Positions 1 to 7,073 of a stretch of DNA of 9,712 nucleotides are shown here, piece by piece. Under the pieces are notes generated by a model. That model made no database searches. It was not told the DNA's origin and was given only the letters and a program-made list of their open reading frames with translations. Source of the stretch: CAIXTV01 sp964543995. Its GTDB lineage: Bacteria; Bacteroidota; Bacteroidia; Bacteroidales; CAIXTV01. Each line of letters starts with the position of its first letter. The first letter of the stretch is position 1. The position numbers were made by a program, and so were the translations under genes. The stretch lies in contig CAZJBB010000119.1 of the NCBI GenBank assembly GCA_964543995.1, positions 1 through 9,712 on the forward strand, written 5' to 3'.

Positions 1-45
1 ACACGGCTCTGAACACTCTTTCCCTACACGACGCTCTTCCGATCT
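1..45 (+). other. Illumina TruSeq P5-side adapter with i5 index (sequencing artefact)
   Basis: These bases are library adapter, not genome. Positions 13-45 match the 33-nt TruSeq read-1 primer in full, starting ACACTCTTTCCC and ending CTCTTCCGATCT. Positions 5-12 (GGCTCTGA) match the TruSeq i5 index D504 as I remember it. Positions 1-4 (ACAC) are the end of the P5 flow-cell sequence that precedes an i5 index. The order P5 tail, index, read-1 primer, insert is exactly that of a dual-indexed TruSeq library. Genomic sequence therefore begins at about position 46, and the window's left edge is a physical contig end where adapter-containing reads were assembled. Confidence 0.98.
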
Positions 46-764
46 CCGGTAAATTCGAAAGCCTCTAGTGCAATGGCATCCCCTTTTTCTGCTTCTTCCG
101 AAATCACCTTTGCGGAAATGGTTTCGAAGGTGTACTCTCTTAAAGATGATACGGTGTTTTTTTGATTAAGTAATTCAATAACCGTATGCTTCAAACCATT
201 TGCAGAAGCATAGGTTTCCAAGCATCCTTTTCTTCCACAACCACACAATCTACCATCAATATCCACAATGGTATGACCCAATTCGCCTGCAAAGCCATCG
301 TGACCATACATAACATCACCGTTCACCACAAAACCACTACCAACTCCGGTACCTAAGGTAATGACGATAAAATCTTTCATTCCTCGAGCGCCCCCATAAA
401 TCATTTCACCTATGGCAGCGGCATTGGCATCGTTGGTAAGGAATACCGGCAAGTCAAACTTTTCATGAAACATTTCTTGCAAGGGGAGCACGCCTTTCCA
501 TCTTAAATTCGGGGCATATTCAACCCTGCCGGTAAAATAATTTCCGTTTGGCGCCCCTATTCCTAAGCCGCAGAGGCGATATTCTTTCAGAAGGGGTGCA
601 AAACCAAGGTTGATTTCCTGGGTGAGCGAATTTACAAAATCGTTCACCGTTTCAAAATCAGCGGTATGAATAGATAATTTATCGAGTACCTTGCCTTTCC
701 GGTCAATTAAACCGGCAACGGTATTGGTTCCTCCAATGTCAATTCCGAGCGATACGAGTTCCAT
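46..764 (-). CDS. ROK-family sugar kinase (glucokinase-like), 3' end missing
   Basis: This is an ATP-dependent cytoplasmic sugar kinase of the ROK family. It probably phosphorylates the hexose brought in by the transporter encoded just upstream. Visible motifs are the N-terminal phosphate loop DIGGTN (residues 9-14), the catalytic-base motif NDAN (111-114, D112), the LGTGVGSG nucleotide loop (137-144), substrate-binding E161 and H164 in GELGH, and the ROK zinc site H164, C174, C176, C181 (CGCGRKGC). The start ATG at 764-762 places DIGGTN where the family has it. Only about 239 genomic residues are present; ROK kinases usually have about 300-330, so the last 60-90 are lost. An apparent stop at 24-26 lies in adapter DNA, and the six residues before it (DRKSVV) are adapter-encoded. 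Exact substrate (glucose, mannose, fructose or an amino sugar) cannot be read from the sequence. It lies 11 nt after the transporter gene and is probably co-transcribed with it. Confidence 0.93.
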
Positions 765-775
765 GTGTAGTAAAA

Positions 776-2221
776 TTAAATTGTAGGTTTATATCCTTTC
801 CAACCATAAAATGCGAGATAAAGATAACAAAAAATCGGAATAAAAAAGGAATAATGATAACCACCTACTATATCGGCTACTGCTCCTACCAAAACAGGAA
901 TGATGGCACCGCCCAATATCATCATTACCAGTAAAGAAGAACCTTGGGAAGTATGTTCTCCCATCCCATCAATGGAAAGCGCAAAAATATTCGACCACAT
1001 GATGGAATTAAACAATCCTAAACCGATAATGGACCAAAAAGCGAAATCTCCTGTCGAAAACAGAGCTACAGCAAGCAGTGCGATTGCAAACATGGAAAAA
1101 ATCATGAGTGTTCTTCCAGGTAAGGATCGACCTAAAATAAAACCGATAAAATTAAATCCCAAGACAAATAGGTAAGGCAACACCTGATGTAAGCTTAAAC
1201 CTTCTCTCCCTTCAAAAAAGCTCATGGTGAAATAATTTGCTGCCCAAATGAGGATAAAAGTAGACACGGCAAACAACAGCATGAAACTGTATTTTTTTGC
1301 CGGTGCCAAGCTACTCAGTGACATTGAACCTAAGAATCGACCAATCATCAAACCACCCCAGTAAAAAGCTAGAAAGGCTTTGGCATCCATTTCGGGTAGC
1401 CCCATGCTTTCTTTTGAAAAGTTGATAAACGCACTGCCTACAGCTACTTCGGCTCCCACATATACAAAAATGGCGATCATTCCCAATCGAAGTTGTCTAT
1501 ATTTAAAAGCGTGCATGCCTTTTTGAATGTTGGCGGAACTGCTAAATGCCGGCAAGTGAGTGAAGCGAATGATTAAAGCAATGAGAATAAAAATGGCAGC
1601 AAAAATGATATAGGGCAATTGTACACTCGAAGTTGAAAGGGGCTGACCTAAATCGTTGGCAACCAAATTGCCTTCCACATTCAAGAGTTGATTCCCCCAT
1701 TTCGCGAAAAAGTCGAACACCAAATACCCACCTAAAATGGGGGCAAGTGTTGTTCCCAGGGAGTTAAACGCCTGTGATAAATTGAGTCTGCTGGAAGCAG
1801 TTTGGGCAGGTCCCAACAAAGTAACATAAGGATTGGCTGCAATTTGCAGTAAGGTAAAGCCCAATCCCAATATAAATAATGCAACCAAAAACAATGGAAA
1901 ACTTTTGAATGCCGCAGATGGATAAATGAGTAAACAAGCAAATGCCGACATGAGCAAGCCAATTAGGATTCCGTTTTTATAACCAATTTTAGAGATGGGA
2001 TCCCCTTTTTTTACCGAATACCAGAAATAGGCAACAGACCCTACAAAATAAGCAACAAAAAAAGTAAACTGCACCATCATGGATTCCCAGCGTTGTAATA
2101 GGAACATTTTCTTAAGAAAAGGAATGAGAATGTCGTTCATGCAAGTGATAAATCCCCACATGAAAAACAACATGGTAACCACCATAAATGCGATTTTGTA
2201 ATTTGATTTTTGTGTATCCAT
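776..2221 (-). CDS. Sugar MFS transporter, GluP/FucP-type sugar:H+ symporter
   Basis: A 481-residue inner-membrane permease of the major facilitator superfamily, fucose-proton symporter (FHS) branch. About twelve hydrophobic segments are visible, beginning with residues 10-35. The FHS signature blocks are present: MWGFITCMNDILIP (21-34, D30 aligning with the proton-linked Asp46 of E. coli FucP) and GFTLLQIAANPYVTLLGP (121-138), followed by RLNLSQAFNSLGT (145-157). The position of FucP Glu135 is Q126 here. As I recall, that is the pattern of the glucose/galactose (GluP) branch and not of true fucose permeases, so hexose uptake is more likely than fucose; this is inference. The hydrophilic stretch at about 172-200 is longer than in FucP (438 residues). 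The ROK kinase follows after 11 nt, forming an uptake and phosphorylation pair. A promoter candidate lies at 2318-2348, giving a leader of about 90 nt. The ATG at 2221-2219 fits the usual charged N-terminus just before the first membrane helix. Confidence 0.92.
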   Translation of the reverse strand: MDTQKSNYKIAFMVVTMLFFMWGFITCMNDILIPFLKKMFLLQRWESMMVQFTFFVAYFVGSVAYFWYSVKKGDPISKIGYKNGILIGLLMSAFACLLIYPSAAFKSFPLFLVALFILGLGFTLLQIAANPYVTLLGPAQTASSRLNLSQAFNSLGTTLAPILGGYLVFDFFAKWGNQLLNVEGNLVANDLGQPLSTSSVQLPYIIFAAIFILIALIIRFTHLPAFSSSANIQKGMHAFKYRQLRLGMIAIFVYVGAEVAVGSAFINFSKESMGLPEMDAKAFLAFYWGGLMIGRFLGSMSLSSLAPAKKYSFMLLFAVSTFILIWAANYFTMSFFEGREGLSLHQVLPYLFVLGFNFIGFILGRSLPGRTLMIFSMFAIALLAVALFSTGDFAFWSIIGLGLFNSIMWSNIFALSIDGMGEHTSQGSSLLVMMILGGAIIPVLVGAVADIVGGYHYSFFIPIFCYLYLAFYGWKGYKPTI

Positions 2222-2317
2222 ATCGATTGTTTTATATATTCAAACCCGATTGTATAAAGTTGTGATTGACGATTTCTCTAATAAATCGAATCCCTTCTTT
2301 TGACAATCAGTGATTAC

Positions 2318-2348
2318 CAAAATTAATACTTTTCTTAAGAATGGCAAA
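2318..2348 (-). promoter_or_regulatory. Bacteroidota-type promoter for the transporter-kinase operon
   Basis: Read on the minus strand, a -33 element TTTG (2348-2345) is followed after 19 nt by a -7 element TAATTTTG (2325-2318). Both match the known Bacteroidota sigma consensus (TTTG and TAnnTTTG) with usual spacing. Transcription would start near 2312, leaving a leader of roughly 90 nt before the transporter ATG at 2221. The match is by eye and untested. Confidence 0.55.
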
Positions 2349-2411
2349 TATTTAGAAGAAGTTGCCTAGAGGGCTAATAACGCACTGAGTCGGGAGAATT
2401 ATGTCACAGAT

Positions 2412-2434
2412 GTTATTGGTTATTAAGTTATTGG
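2412..2434. repeat. Short tandem-like GTTATT words
   Basis: GTTATT occurs at 2412, 2419 and 2428, spaced 7 and 9 nt, as GTTATTG, GTTATTA and GTTATTG. The copies are short and imperfect, but they sit next to other repeats in the same spacer, so they may belong to the same type of intergenic element. No function is suggested. Confidence 0.4.
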
Positions 2435-2459
2435 ATTAAAGCAAATCCTTGCTTCTCAC

Positions 2460-2633
2460 TTTTCCGTCTTCGGTCCTCAAACTTCCGTCTTTTTTCGACC
2501 CCTCTCGGTCTCCCCTGATAGGCGAGAAGCGCTTTGAACCCGAATTGCCGGTAAGTTATTCTGCGAAATCGAGGTTACAATCTGCGAAAATCTGCGAGAA
2601 ATTTTCTGTCTTCGGCTTCAAACTTCCGTCTTT
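2460..2633. repeat. Paired direct repeat flanking TCTGCGA-type words
   Basis: Copy 1 (2460-2492) and copy 2 (2602-2633) share CGTCTTCGG or TGTCTTCGG followed by CAAACTTCCGTCTTT, with only a few differences and one indel. Between them TCTGCGA is repeated at 2560, 2581 and 2591, the last two exactly 10 nt apart. An imperfect hairpin (TCTC, CC, loop TGATA, GG, GAGA) lies at 2509-2527. From memory, similar CTTCCGTC and AATCTGCGAAAATCTGCG strings recur between genes in many Bacteroidota genomes; this was not checked. The role is unknown. Confidence 0.6.
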
Positions 2634-2656
2634 CCTCTTCTCCCTCCGTAAGTTTA

Positions 2657-3277
2657 CTAACAAACCGGAACATCATTCAATCCTTTTCCGCTAAGAATCA
2701 GCGGAATACATTTTTCAACCCGATCTGCTCTGGTTTTTGATTGCTTGGCTCCGCAAAAATAAAGATGATACGCTCTTTGTCTCCCTGGGGTAAGGGCATC
2801 AAAAGCCTTTTTTAAAGCAGGCATTTTAATTATTTTGTTTTGAAATTCTTCAGTGTATTGAATATCAGCACTTTTCGTATAAACTACTTTTTCTCCGGCT
2901 TTTTCCACTTCAATTGCCTGAAGAATATAGGATTTCAACTTGGTTTCTTTTTCGCTGATCTCACTTACATTTTTAAATCGTATTTGGCGACCTGCCTGCA
3001 CATTTTCAGTTTGCGATATCAACATTGCATGGGTATCTTTCAGTAAAGATCCTTTAAAAAATAATAGTGCACAATATTCTTTAAACCCATGAATTAAGAC
3101 AATATTACCGCTTTGAAAAGAGTAACTTGGCTTACCCCATTTTAATTCCTCAGTAAGTCCGCATTCTAAAGCGATAGCTCTTAATTTTATAAATTCATCT
3201 TTCCACTGCTTGGCATTGCTGATGAATTCATCGACTTTGGGATTCGTTTCATGCAGTTTCAAAGTATCCATTGCCAT
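2657..3277 (-). CDS. YdeI/OmdA-like DUF1801 protein
   Basis: A 206-residue soluble protein with no signal peptide. Residues about 15-125 fit the DUF1801 fold (KWGKPSYSF at 47-55, then hydrophobic strands IVLIHGF and CALLFFKG). Residues about 140-202 fit the OmdA/YdeI C-terminal region, recognisable from TPGRQRAYHLYFCGAKQSKTR-like residues (163-183) and the family ending EKCIPLILSGKGLND (188-202). Members are widespread and annotated as YdeI/OmpD-associated; the biochemical role is not established, and none is claimed here. The start at ATG 3277 is followed two codons later by another ATG, which is an equally possible start. The gene stands alone, 122 nt after the carboxylase operon and behind a probable terminator, so it may have its own promoter; I found none convincing. 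Confidence 0.88.
   Translation of the reverse strand: MAMDTLKLHETNPKVDEFISNAKQWKDEFIKLRAIALECGLTEELKWGKPSYSFQSGNIVLIHGFKEYCALLFFKGSLLKDTHAMLISQTENVQAGRQIRFKNVSEISEKETKLKSYILQAIEVEKAGEKVVYTKSADIQYTEEFQNKIIKMPALKKAFDALTPGRQRAYHLYFCGAKQSKTRADRVEKCIPLILSGKGLNDVPVC
2686..2706. repeat. 7-bp perfect hairpin inside the DUF1801 3' end
   Basis: TTCCGCT (2686-2692) and AGCGGAA (2700-2706) form a perfect 7-bp stem with a 7-nt loop. It overlaps the codons for the conserved ending of the protein. On the minus strand no T-run follows, so it is not an ordinary terminator for this gene. It may be chance, or may protect the mRNA 3' end. Confidence 0.4.
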
Positions 3278-3343
3278 TGTATTTGAATACTACTTAAACC
3301 AATAAGCATTATAATTGTTCGAAATATACATTTCTCAATAAAT

Positions 3344-3364
3344 GCTTGGTATTAAAAACCAAGC
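3344..3364 (-). terminator. Probable terminator of the acyl-CoA carboxylase operon
   Basis: A perfect 7-bp stem, GCTTGGT (3344-3350) and ACCAAGC (3358-3364), with a 7-nt AT-rich loop, lies 36 nt past the carboxyltransferase stop codon. On the minus strand it is followed by ATTTATT, a weak T-tract, so termination is plausible but may be incomplete. Confidence 0.55.
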
Positions 3365-3399
3365 GAAAAAGGATAAAACAAACTACCTCGCTTGCAAAA

Positions 3400-4935
3400 T
3401 TAAAGCGGAATATTTCCGTGCTTTCTGGGTGGATTGGTTTTGCGTTTGTTACGACACATTTCCAATGCTTGAATTAATTTAGCTCGTGTATCTTTGGGAT
3501 AGATAATTTCATCAATATAACCCAATTCTGCAGCTTTATAGGGATTGGCAAAGGTGTTTTTATAATTATCTACGGCTTCTTTACGTTCTTCGTCAGAAAT
3601 GGTGCTTTTATAAATGATATTTACTGCACCATCGGCACCCATTACGGCAATTTCTGCTGTAGGATACGCAAAGTTTACATCACCACCAATATGCTTGCTT
3701 GACATTACATCATAAGCACCACCATATGCTTTTCTGGTAATTAATGTGATTTTCGGAACAGTAGCTTCACAATAGGCATATAACAACTTCGCTCCGTGTT
3801 TGATAATACCACCAAACTCCTGAGTGGCACCGGGTAAGAATCCGGGAACATCTACCAAGGTGATAATAGGAATATTAAAACAATCGCAAAAACGGACAAA
3901 GCGGGCCCCTTTAACAGAAGAATCTATATCCAAGACTCCGGCTAAAAATTGGGGTTGATTGGCTACAATACCTACAGGATATCCATTCATCCTTGCAAAG
4001 CCAATTACAATATTTTGTGCATAATATGGCATTACTTCAAAGAAATTATGGTTATCCACTACCGAAGTGATAATTTCTTTAATGTCATAAGGCTTGTTTG
4101 GATCGTCGGGAACCACGGTTTGCAAGTTTTCATCCACACGATAAATATCGTCCATACAGGTTTTGTGTGGAGGATCTTCCATATTGTTTAAAGGCAAATA
4201 GCTCAACAGTTCGCGAAGCATCATCATGCATTGTTCGTCATTGTCGGCCATAAAGTGGGCAACTCCACTTTTCGAATTGTGGGTCATGGCACCGCCAAGG
4301 TCTTCTTTGGTAACTTCTTCGTGGGTAACGGCTTTAATTACATCCGGACCGGTAACAAACATATTGCTGGTTTTATTCACCATCATGATAAAGTCTGTAA
4401 TGGCCGGTGAATATACGGCACCTCCTGCACAGGCACCCAAAATAGCGGAAATTTGAGGAATCACTCCTGAAGCCATGGTGTTTTGGTAAAAGATATCGGC
4501 ATACCCGGCCAAGCTTTCCACTCCTTCCTGAATTCTAGCACCACCCGAATCATTCAACCCTACAATGGGTGCTCCCATTTTCATGGCCATTTGTTGGAGT
4601 TTTATCACTTTATCGGCATTCGATCTGCTCATGGTGCCCCCGAAAACGGTGAAATCCTGAGCGAATAAGAATATTAAGCGTCCATCCACTTTTCCGTAGC
4701 CGGTTACAATACCATCGCCCAGAATTTTATTCTGTTCCATCCCGAAATCTTTGCATCGGTGAGTAACAAACTTATCGGTTTCAACAAAGGTCCCCGGGTC
4801 TAATAAATCGTTAATTCTTTCCCTTGCGGTCTTTTTTCCGGCTTTATGATGTTTCTCTACTCTATCTATACCTCCACCCAATTCAGCTTCCTTATTTTTA
4901 TCTTCAAATTGATTGAATTTTTGTTCTAAACTCAT
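3400..4935 (-). CDS. pccB: Acyl-CoA (probably propionyl-CoA) carboxylase, carboxyltransferase beta subunit
   Basis: A 511-residue cytoplasmic carboxyltransferase that moves the carboxyl group from carboxybiotin to an acyl-CoA, most likely propionyl-CoA to give (S)-methylmalonyl-CoA. It has two crotonase-like halves. The first (about 30-250) contains the oxyanion-hole motif GACAGGA (167-173). The second (about 270-500) contains VDVPGFLPG (361-369) and the second oxyanion motif RKAYGGAYDVMSSKH (401-415). The full-length ending PPRKHGNIPL is characteristic of PccB. The length matches the family (510-540). The same fold serves methylmalonyl-CoA decarboxylase (MmdA), but the neighbouring biotin carboxylase and the absence of membrane decarboxylase subunits favour a carboxylase. 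It is the last gene of the operon, 63 nt after the biotin carrier, which is the widest gap within the operon. The substrate is inferred from family resemblance. Confidence 0.94.
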   Translation of the reverse strand: MSLEQKFNQFEDKNKEAELGGGIDRVEKHHKAGKKTARERINDLLDPGTFVETDKFVTHRCKDFGMEQNKILGDGIVTGYGKVDGRLIFLFAQDFTVFGGTMSRSNADKVIKLQQMAMKMGAPIVGLNDSGGARIQEGVESLAGYADIFYQNTMASGVIPQISAILGACAGGAVYSPAITDFIMMVNKTSNMFVTGPDVIKAVTHEEVTKEDLGGAMTHNSKSGVAHFMADNDEQCMMMLRELLSYLPLNNMEDPPHKTCMDDIYRVDENLQTVVPDDPNKPYDIKEIITSVVDNHNFFEVMPYYAQNIVIGFARMNGYPVGIVANQPQFLAGVLDIDSSVKGARFVRFCDCFNIPIITLVDVPGFLPGATQEFGGIIKHGAKLLYAYCEATVPKITLITRKAYGGAYDVMSSKHIGGDVNFAYPTAEIAVMGADGAVNIIYKSTISDEERKEAVDNYKNTFANPYKAAELGYIDEIIYPKDTRAKLIQALEMCRNKRKTNPPRKHGNIPL

Positions 4936-4962
4936 AATATTGATATTAATGTTTATTTTTTG

Positions 4963-4975
4963 TTGTGTTACACAA
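4963..4975. repeat. 13-nt dyad TTGTGTTACACAA upstream of the carboxyltransferase gene
   Basis: TTGTGT, a central T, then ACACAA form a perfect odd palindrome in the 63-nt gap, 27 nt upstream of the carboxyltransferase start codon. The one-base centre cannot loop as RNA, so if it is functional a dimeric DNA-binding protein site is more likely. Chance occurrence is possible. Confidence 0.35.
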
Positions 4976-4998
4976 ATCCTATTTCTATAATGAAAGTT

Positions 4999-5511
4999 TT
5001 ATTCTACAATAATCAATGGCTGATTGGCAGCAACTGTATCTCCTTCTTTCACTTTAATTTCTTTTATTAAGCGATCCTTTTTCACTTTATATTCACTTTG
5101 CATTTTCATGGCTTCAACTACGATAACGGTGGTATCTTCCTTAACCTGATCCCCCGGTTTCACTAAAATCTTAACCACTTTGCCCGGAATAGGGGTTGAA
5201 ATTACCGTTGCCCCTGAGTCGTCAATGCCTTTGTTTCTGTTTTTTAAATACTTGGTTTCCGCATCAATAACTTCCACGTCAAAGGCCTGCCAAAAGGTTT
5301 TTAAGGTATATTGTTTGGGGTTCCCTTCTTGAAATAAATCAATATTAAAGGACTGTCCATCGATAACAAAAGAATATACCCCTTCGGCAACTTTCACTAT
5401 GTCAGCATCGTATACTTTATCGTTTACCTTAAAAGTAAACATATTTCCTTCGTTTTTCAACAATTCAACTTTGCTGTCGTGTTCTGAATCTATATTGAGT
5501 TCTAGTATCAT
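4999..5511 (-). CDS. Biotin carboxyl carrier protein of acyl-CoA carboxylase
   Basis: A 170-residue carrier that shuttles carboxybiotin between the biotin carboxylase and carboxyltransferase encoded on either side. Residues about 103-170 are a biotinyl/lipoyl domain, with PIPGKV (107-112) and the biotinylation site EAMKM (133-137); K136 is the expected biotin-bearing lysine. Residues 1-95 are strand-rich (for example FTFKVNDKVYDADIV and YSFVIDGQSFNIDLF) and resemble the beta-barrel part of the PCC alpha-subunit BT domain, which docks on the beta subunit; that resemblance is inference. In many bacteria and in mitochondria this domain is fused to the biotin carboxylase, while here it is a separate gene 21 nt after it. 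No Ala/Pro-rich hinge like that of E. coli AccB is seen, which again favours a PCC-type enzyme over fatty-acid synthesis ACC. Confidence 0.92.
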   Translation of the reverse strand: MILELNIDSEHDSKVELLKNEGNMFTFKVNDKVYDADIVKVAEGVYSFVIDGQSFNIDLFQEGNPKQYTLKTFWQAFDVEVIDAETKYLKNRNKGIDDSGATVISTPIPGKVVKILVKPGDQVKEDTTVIVVEAMKMQSEYKVKKDRLIKEIKVKEGDTVAANQPLIIVE

Positions 5512-5532
5512 AATTTGGTTCTGATTAAATGG

Positions 5533-7035
5533 TTACAAGGTTATACCTGAGGGTCTGCCTGAATTTCTCCATTCGGAAGTTCCTGTTTTTCCATCGGAGA
5601 CATAATTTTTACCCAATTTTGATTTATAATCTACAAAAGTTATCATTGAGATGATGTCTCTATGAAACGCATTGTCTTCCGATTTGGCAAAAAGAAACTC
5701 TTTATTGTTTTCAATAAAATGGGTATTGTAATTCCCTGAAGCAAATTCTTTTGCATCCATAATACGTTCTAAGAACTTAATGGATGTTTTGATTCCGGAG
5801 ATTTTATATTCATACAAAGCACGTTTCATTCGGGCAATGGCTTCATCTCTATCGGCTCCCCAAACAATGAGCTTGGCAATCAAAGGGTCGTAATACAATG
5901 GAATCTCAAACCCTTCATAAACATAACCGTCAATTCGGATTCCAAATCCGTGAGGTTCCCTCACTTGTTGGATCACACCGGGGCAAGGCATGAAATTTTT
6001 ATCCGGGTCTTCAGCATAAATACGACATTGAATGGAATGTCCGGTTTGCTTTAACGATTCTTGAGTTACACTTAAAGGAAGACCATTGGCAATGATGATT
6101 TGTTCTCTTACCAAATCGATACCCACAACTCTTTCGGTAACAGGATGTTCCACCTGTAAGCGGGTGTTCATTTCTAGGAAATAATAATTCAAGTCATTAT
6201 CAACAATAAATTCTATGGTTCCGGCTCCGTGATAATTTACAGCTTTAGCGGCTGCAACTGCAGTTTCTCCCATTTTCTGACGAACCTCAGGGGTCAACAA
6301 GCATGAAGGCGTTTCTTCAATTACCTTTTGATGGCGTCTTTGCACAGAGCATTCACGTTCAAAAACATGTATGGTATTGCCTAAGGTATCGGCCAATACT
6401 TGAAACTCGATATGATGTGGAGATTCTATATACTTTTCTATGTACACGGCACCGTTCCCAAAGGCCGCTTTGGCTTCGGATTGGGCACCTCGAATGGAGG
6501 AAATCAAATCTTCCATTTTTTTAACCAAACGCATCCCTTTTCCGCCACCTCCGGCAGTCGCTTTAATCATCACCGGAACGCCAATTTTCTTAACGATTTC
6601 TACGGCTTCATTCTCGTCGGTAATTCCTTCAGTAGTACCCGGTACAACAGGGACTCCTGCTTTCATCATCATTTTGCGGGCCGTGATTTTATCGCCCATG
6701 GTGGAAATTGCATAAGGTGAAGGGCCAATAAAAATGATGCCTTCTTTTTCACAACGAGCTGAAAATTCAGCATTTTCAGATAAAAATCCATAACCGGGAT
6801 GAATGGCATCGGCACCGGATTTTTTGGCAGCATCAATTATTTTATCAATTACCAAATAACTTTCAGAAGATGGCGAAGGCCCAATATAATAGACCTCATC
6901 TGCGTACCTCACATGCATGGAGGGTCTGTCCACCTCAGAGTACACGGCAACGGTTTTTATATGCATTTCTCTACAGGTGCGCATGATTCTCACAGCAATT
7001 TCGCCCCTATTTGCAATAAGTATTTTCTTTATCAT
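5533..7035 (-). CDS. Biotin carboxylase subunit of acyl-CoA (probably propionyl-CoA) carboxylase
   Basis: A 500-residue ATP-grasp enzyme that carboxylates biotin on the carrier using ATP and bicarbonate. The N-terminal domain begins KKILIANRGEIAVRI (3-17). The ATP-grasp domain (about 115-325) shows K116 in GDKITAR, K158, the glycine loop AGGGGKGM (161-168), the EYIE-like hinge YIEKYIE (198-204), and the catalytic EMNTRLQVEHPVTE block (288-301). The C-terminal domain holds QCRIYAEDP (336-344) and ends near residue 445. A further tail of about 50 residues follows, absent from E. coli AccC (449 residues). It contains a probable helix (AFHRDIISMITFVDYKSK, 456-473) that could be the first part of a BT docking domain. 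This gene leads the operon; its ATG at 7035-7033 gives the standard family N-terminus. PCC alpha and ACC biotin carboxylase are hard to separate by sequence alone, so the substrate comes from the operon context. Confidence 0.94.
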   Translation of the reverse strand: MIKKILIANRGEIAVRIMRTCREMHIKTVAVYSEVDRPSMHVRYADEVYYIGPSPSSESYLVIDKIIDAAKKSGADAIHPGYGFLSENAEFSARCEKEGIIFIGPSPYAISTMGDKITARKMMMKAGVPVVPGTTEGITDENEAVEIVKKIGVPVMIKATAGGGGKGMRLVKKMEDLISSIRGAQSEAKAAFGNGAVYIEKYIESPHHIEFQVLADTLGNTIHVFERECSVQRRHQKVIEETPSCLLTPEVRQKMGETAVAAAKAVNYHGAGTIEFIVDNDLNYYFLEMNTRLQVEHPVTERVVGIDLVREQIIIANGLPLSVTQESLKQTGHSIQCRIYAEDPDKNFMPCPGVIQQVREPHGFGIRIDGYVYEGFEIPLYYDPLIAKLIVWGADRDEAIARMKRALYEYKISGIKTSIKFLERIMDAKEFASGNYNTHFIENNKEFLFAKSEDNAFHRDIISMITFVDYKSKLGKNYVSDGKTGTSEWRNSGRPSGITL

Positions 7036-7073
7036 TTTAAATGAAATAAATTATTTTATTTTTTTGCGAAGGG

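Larger units (their letters stand above)
2222..2656. other. 435-nt gene-free spacer with promoter and short repeats
   Basis: No credible gene lies here. The 81-codon plus-strand reading frame at 2449-2694 is an accident of the repeats and runs into the 3' end of the next gene. The right-hand part holds the repeat cluster at 2460-2633. The middle (2412-2434) has three near-tandem GTTATT words. The left part holds the transporter promoter and leader. The C-rich, G-poor composition of 2455-2520 and 2601-2648 on the plus strand differs from the flanking genes. No clear intrinsic terminator for the gene ending at 2657 was found. Confidence 0.7.

Noticed and set aside
2449..2694. 81-codon plus-strand reading frame
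   Set aside because: It is made largely of the intergenic direct repeats (the two copies give similar KLPSF peptides) and runs into the 3' end of the convincing DUF1801 gene on the other strand.
3395..3402. TAATTTTG -7-like sequence on the minus strand as a promoter for the DUF1801 gene
   Set aside because: It overlaps the carboxyltransferase stop codon, has no -33 TTTG at proper distance, and lies upstream of the probable terminator.
5512..5532. Biotin carboxylase and carrier as one gene broken by a stop or frameshift
   Set aside because: Each has a plausible own start and stop with a 21-nt spacer, and the separate three-gene layout is one I associate with Bacteroidota, so a natural gene split is more likely than a mutation or assembly error.
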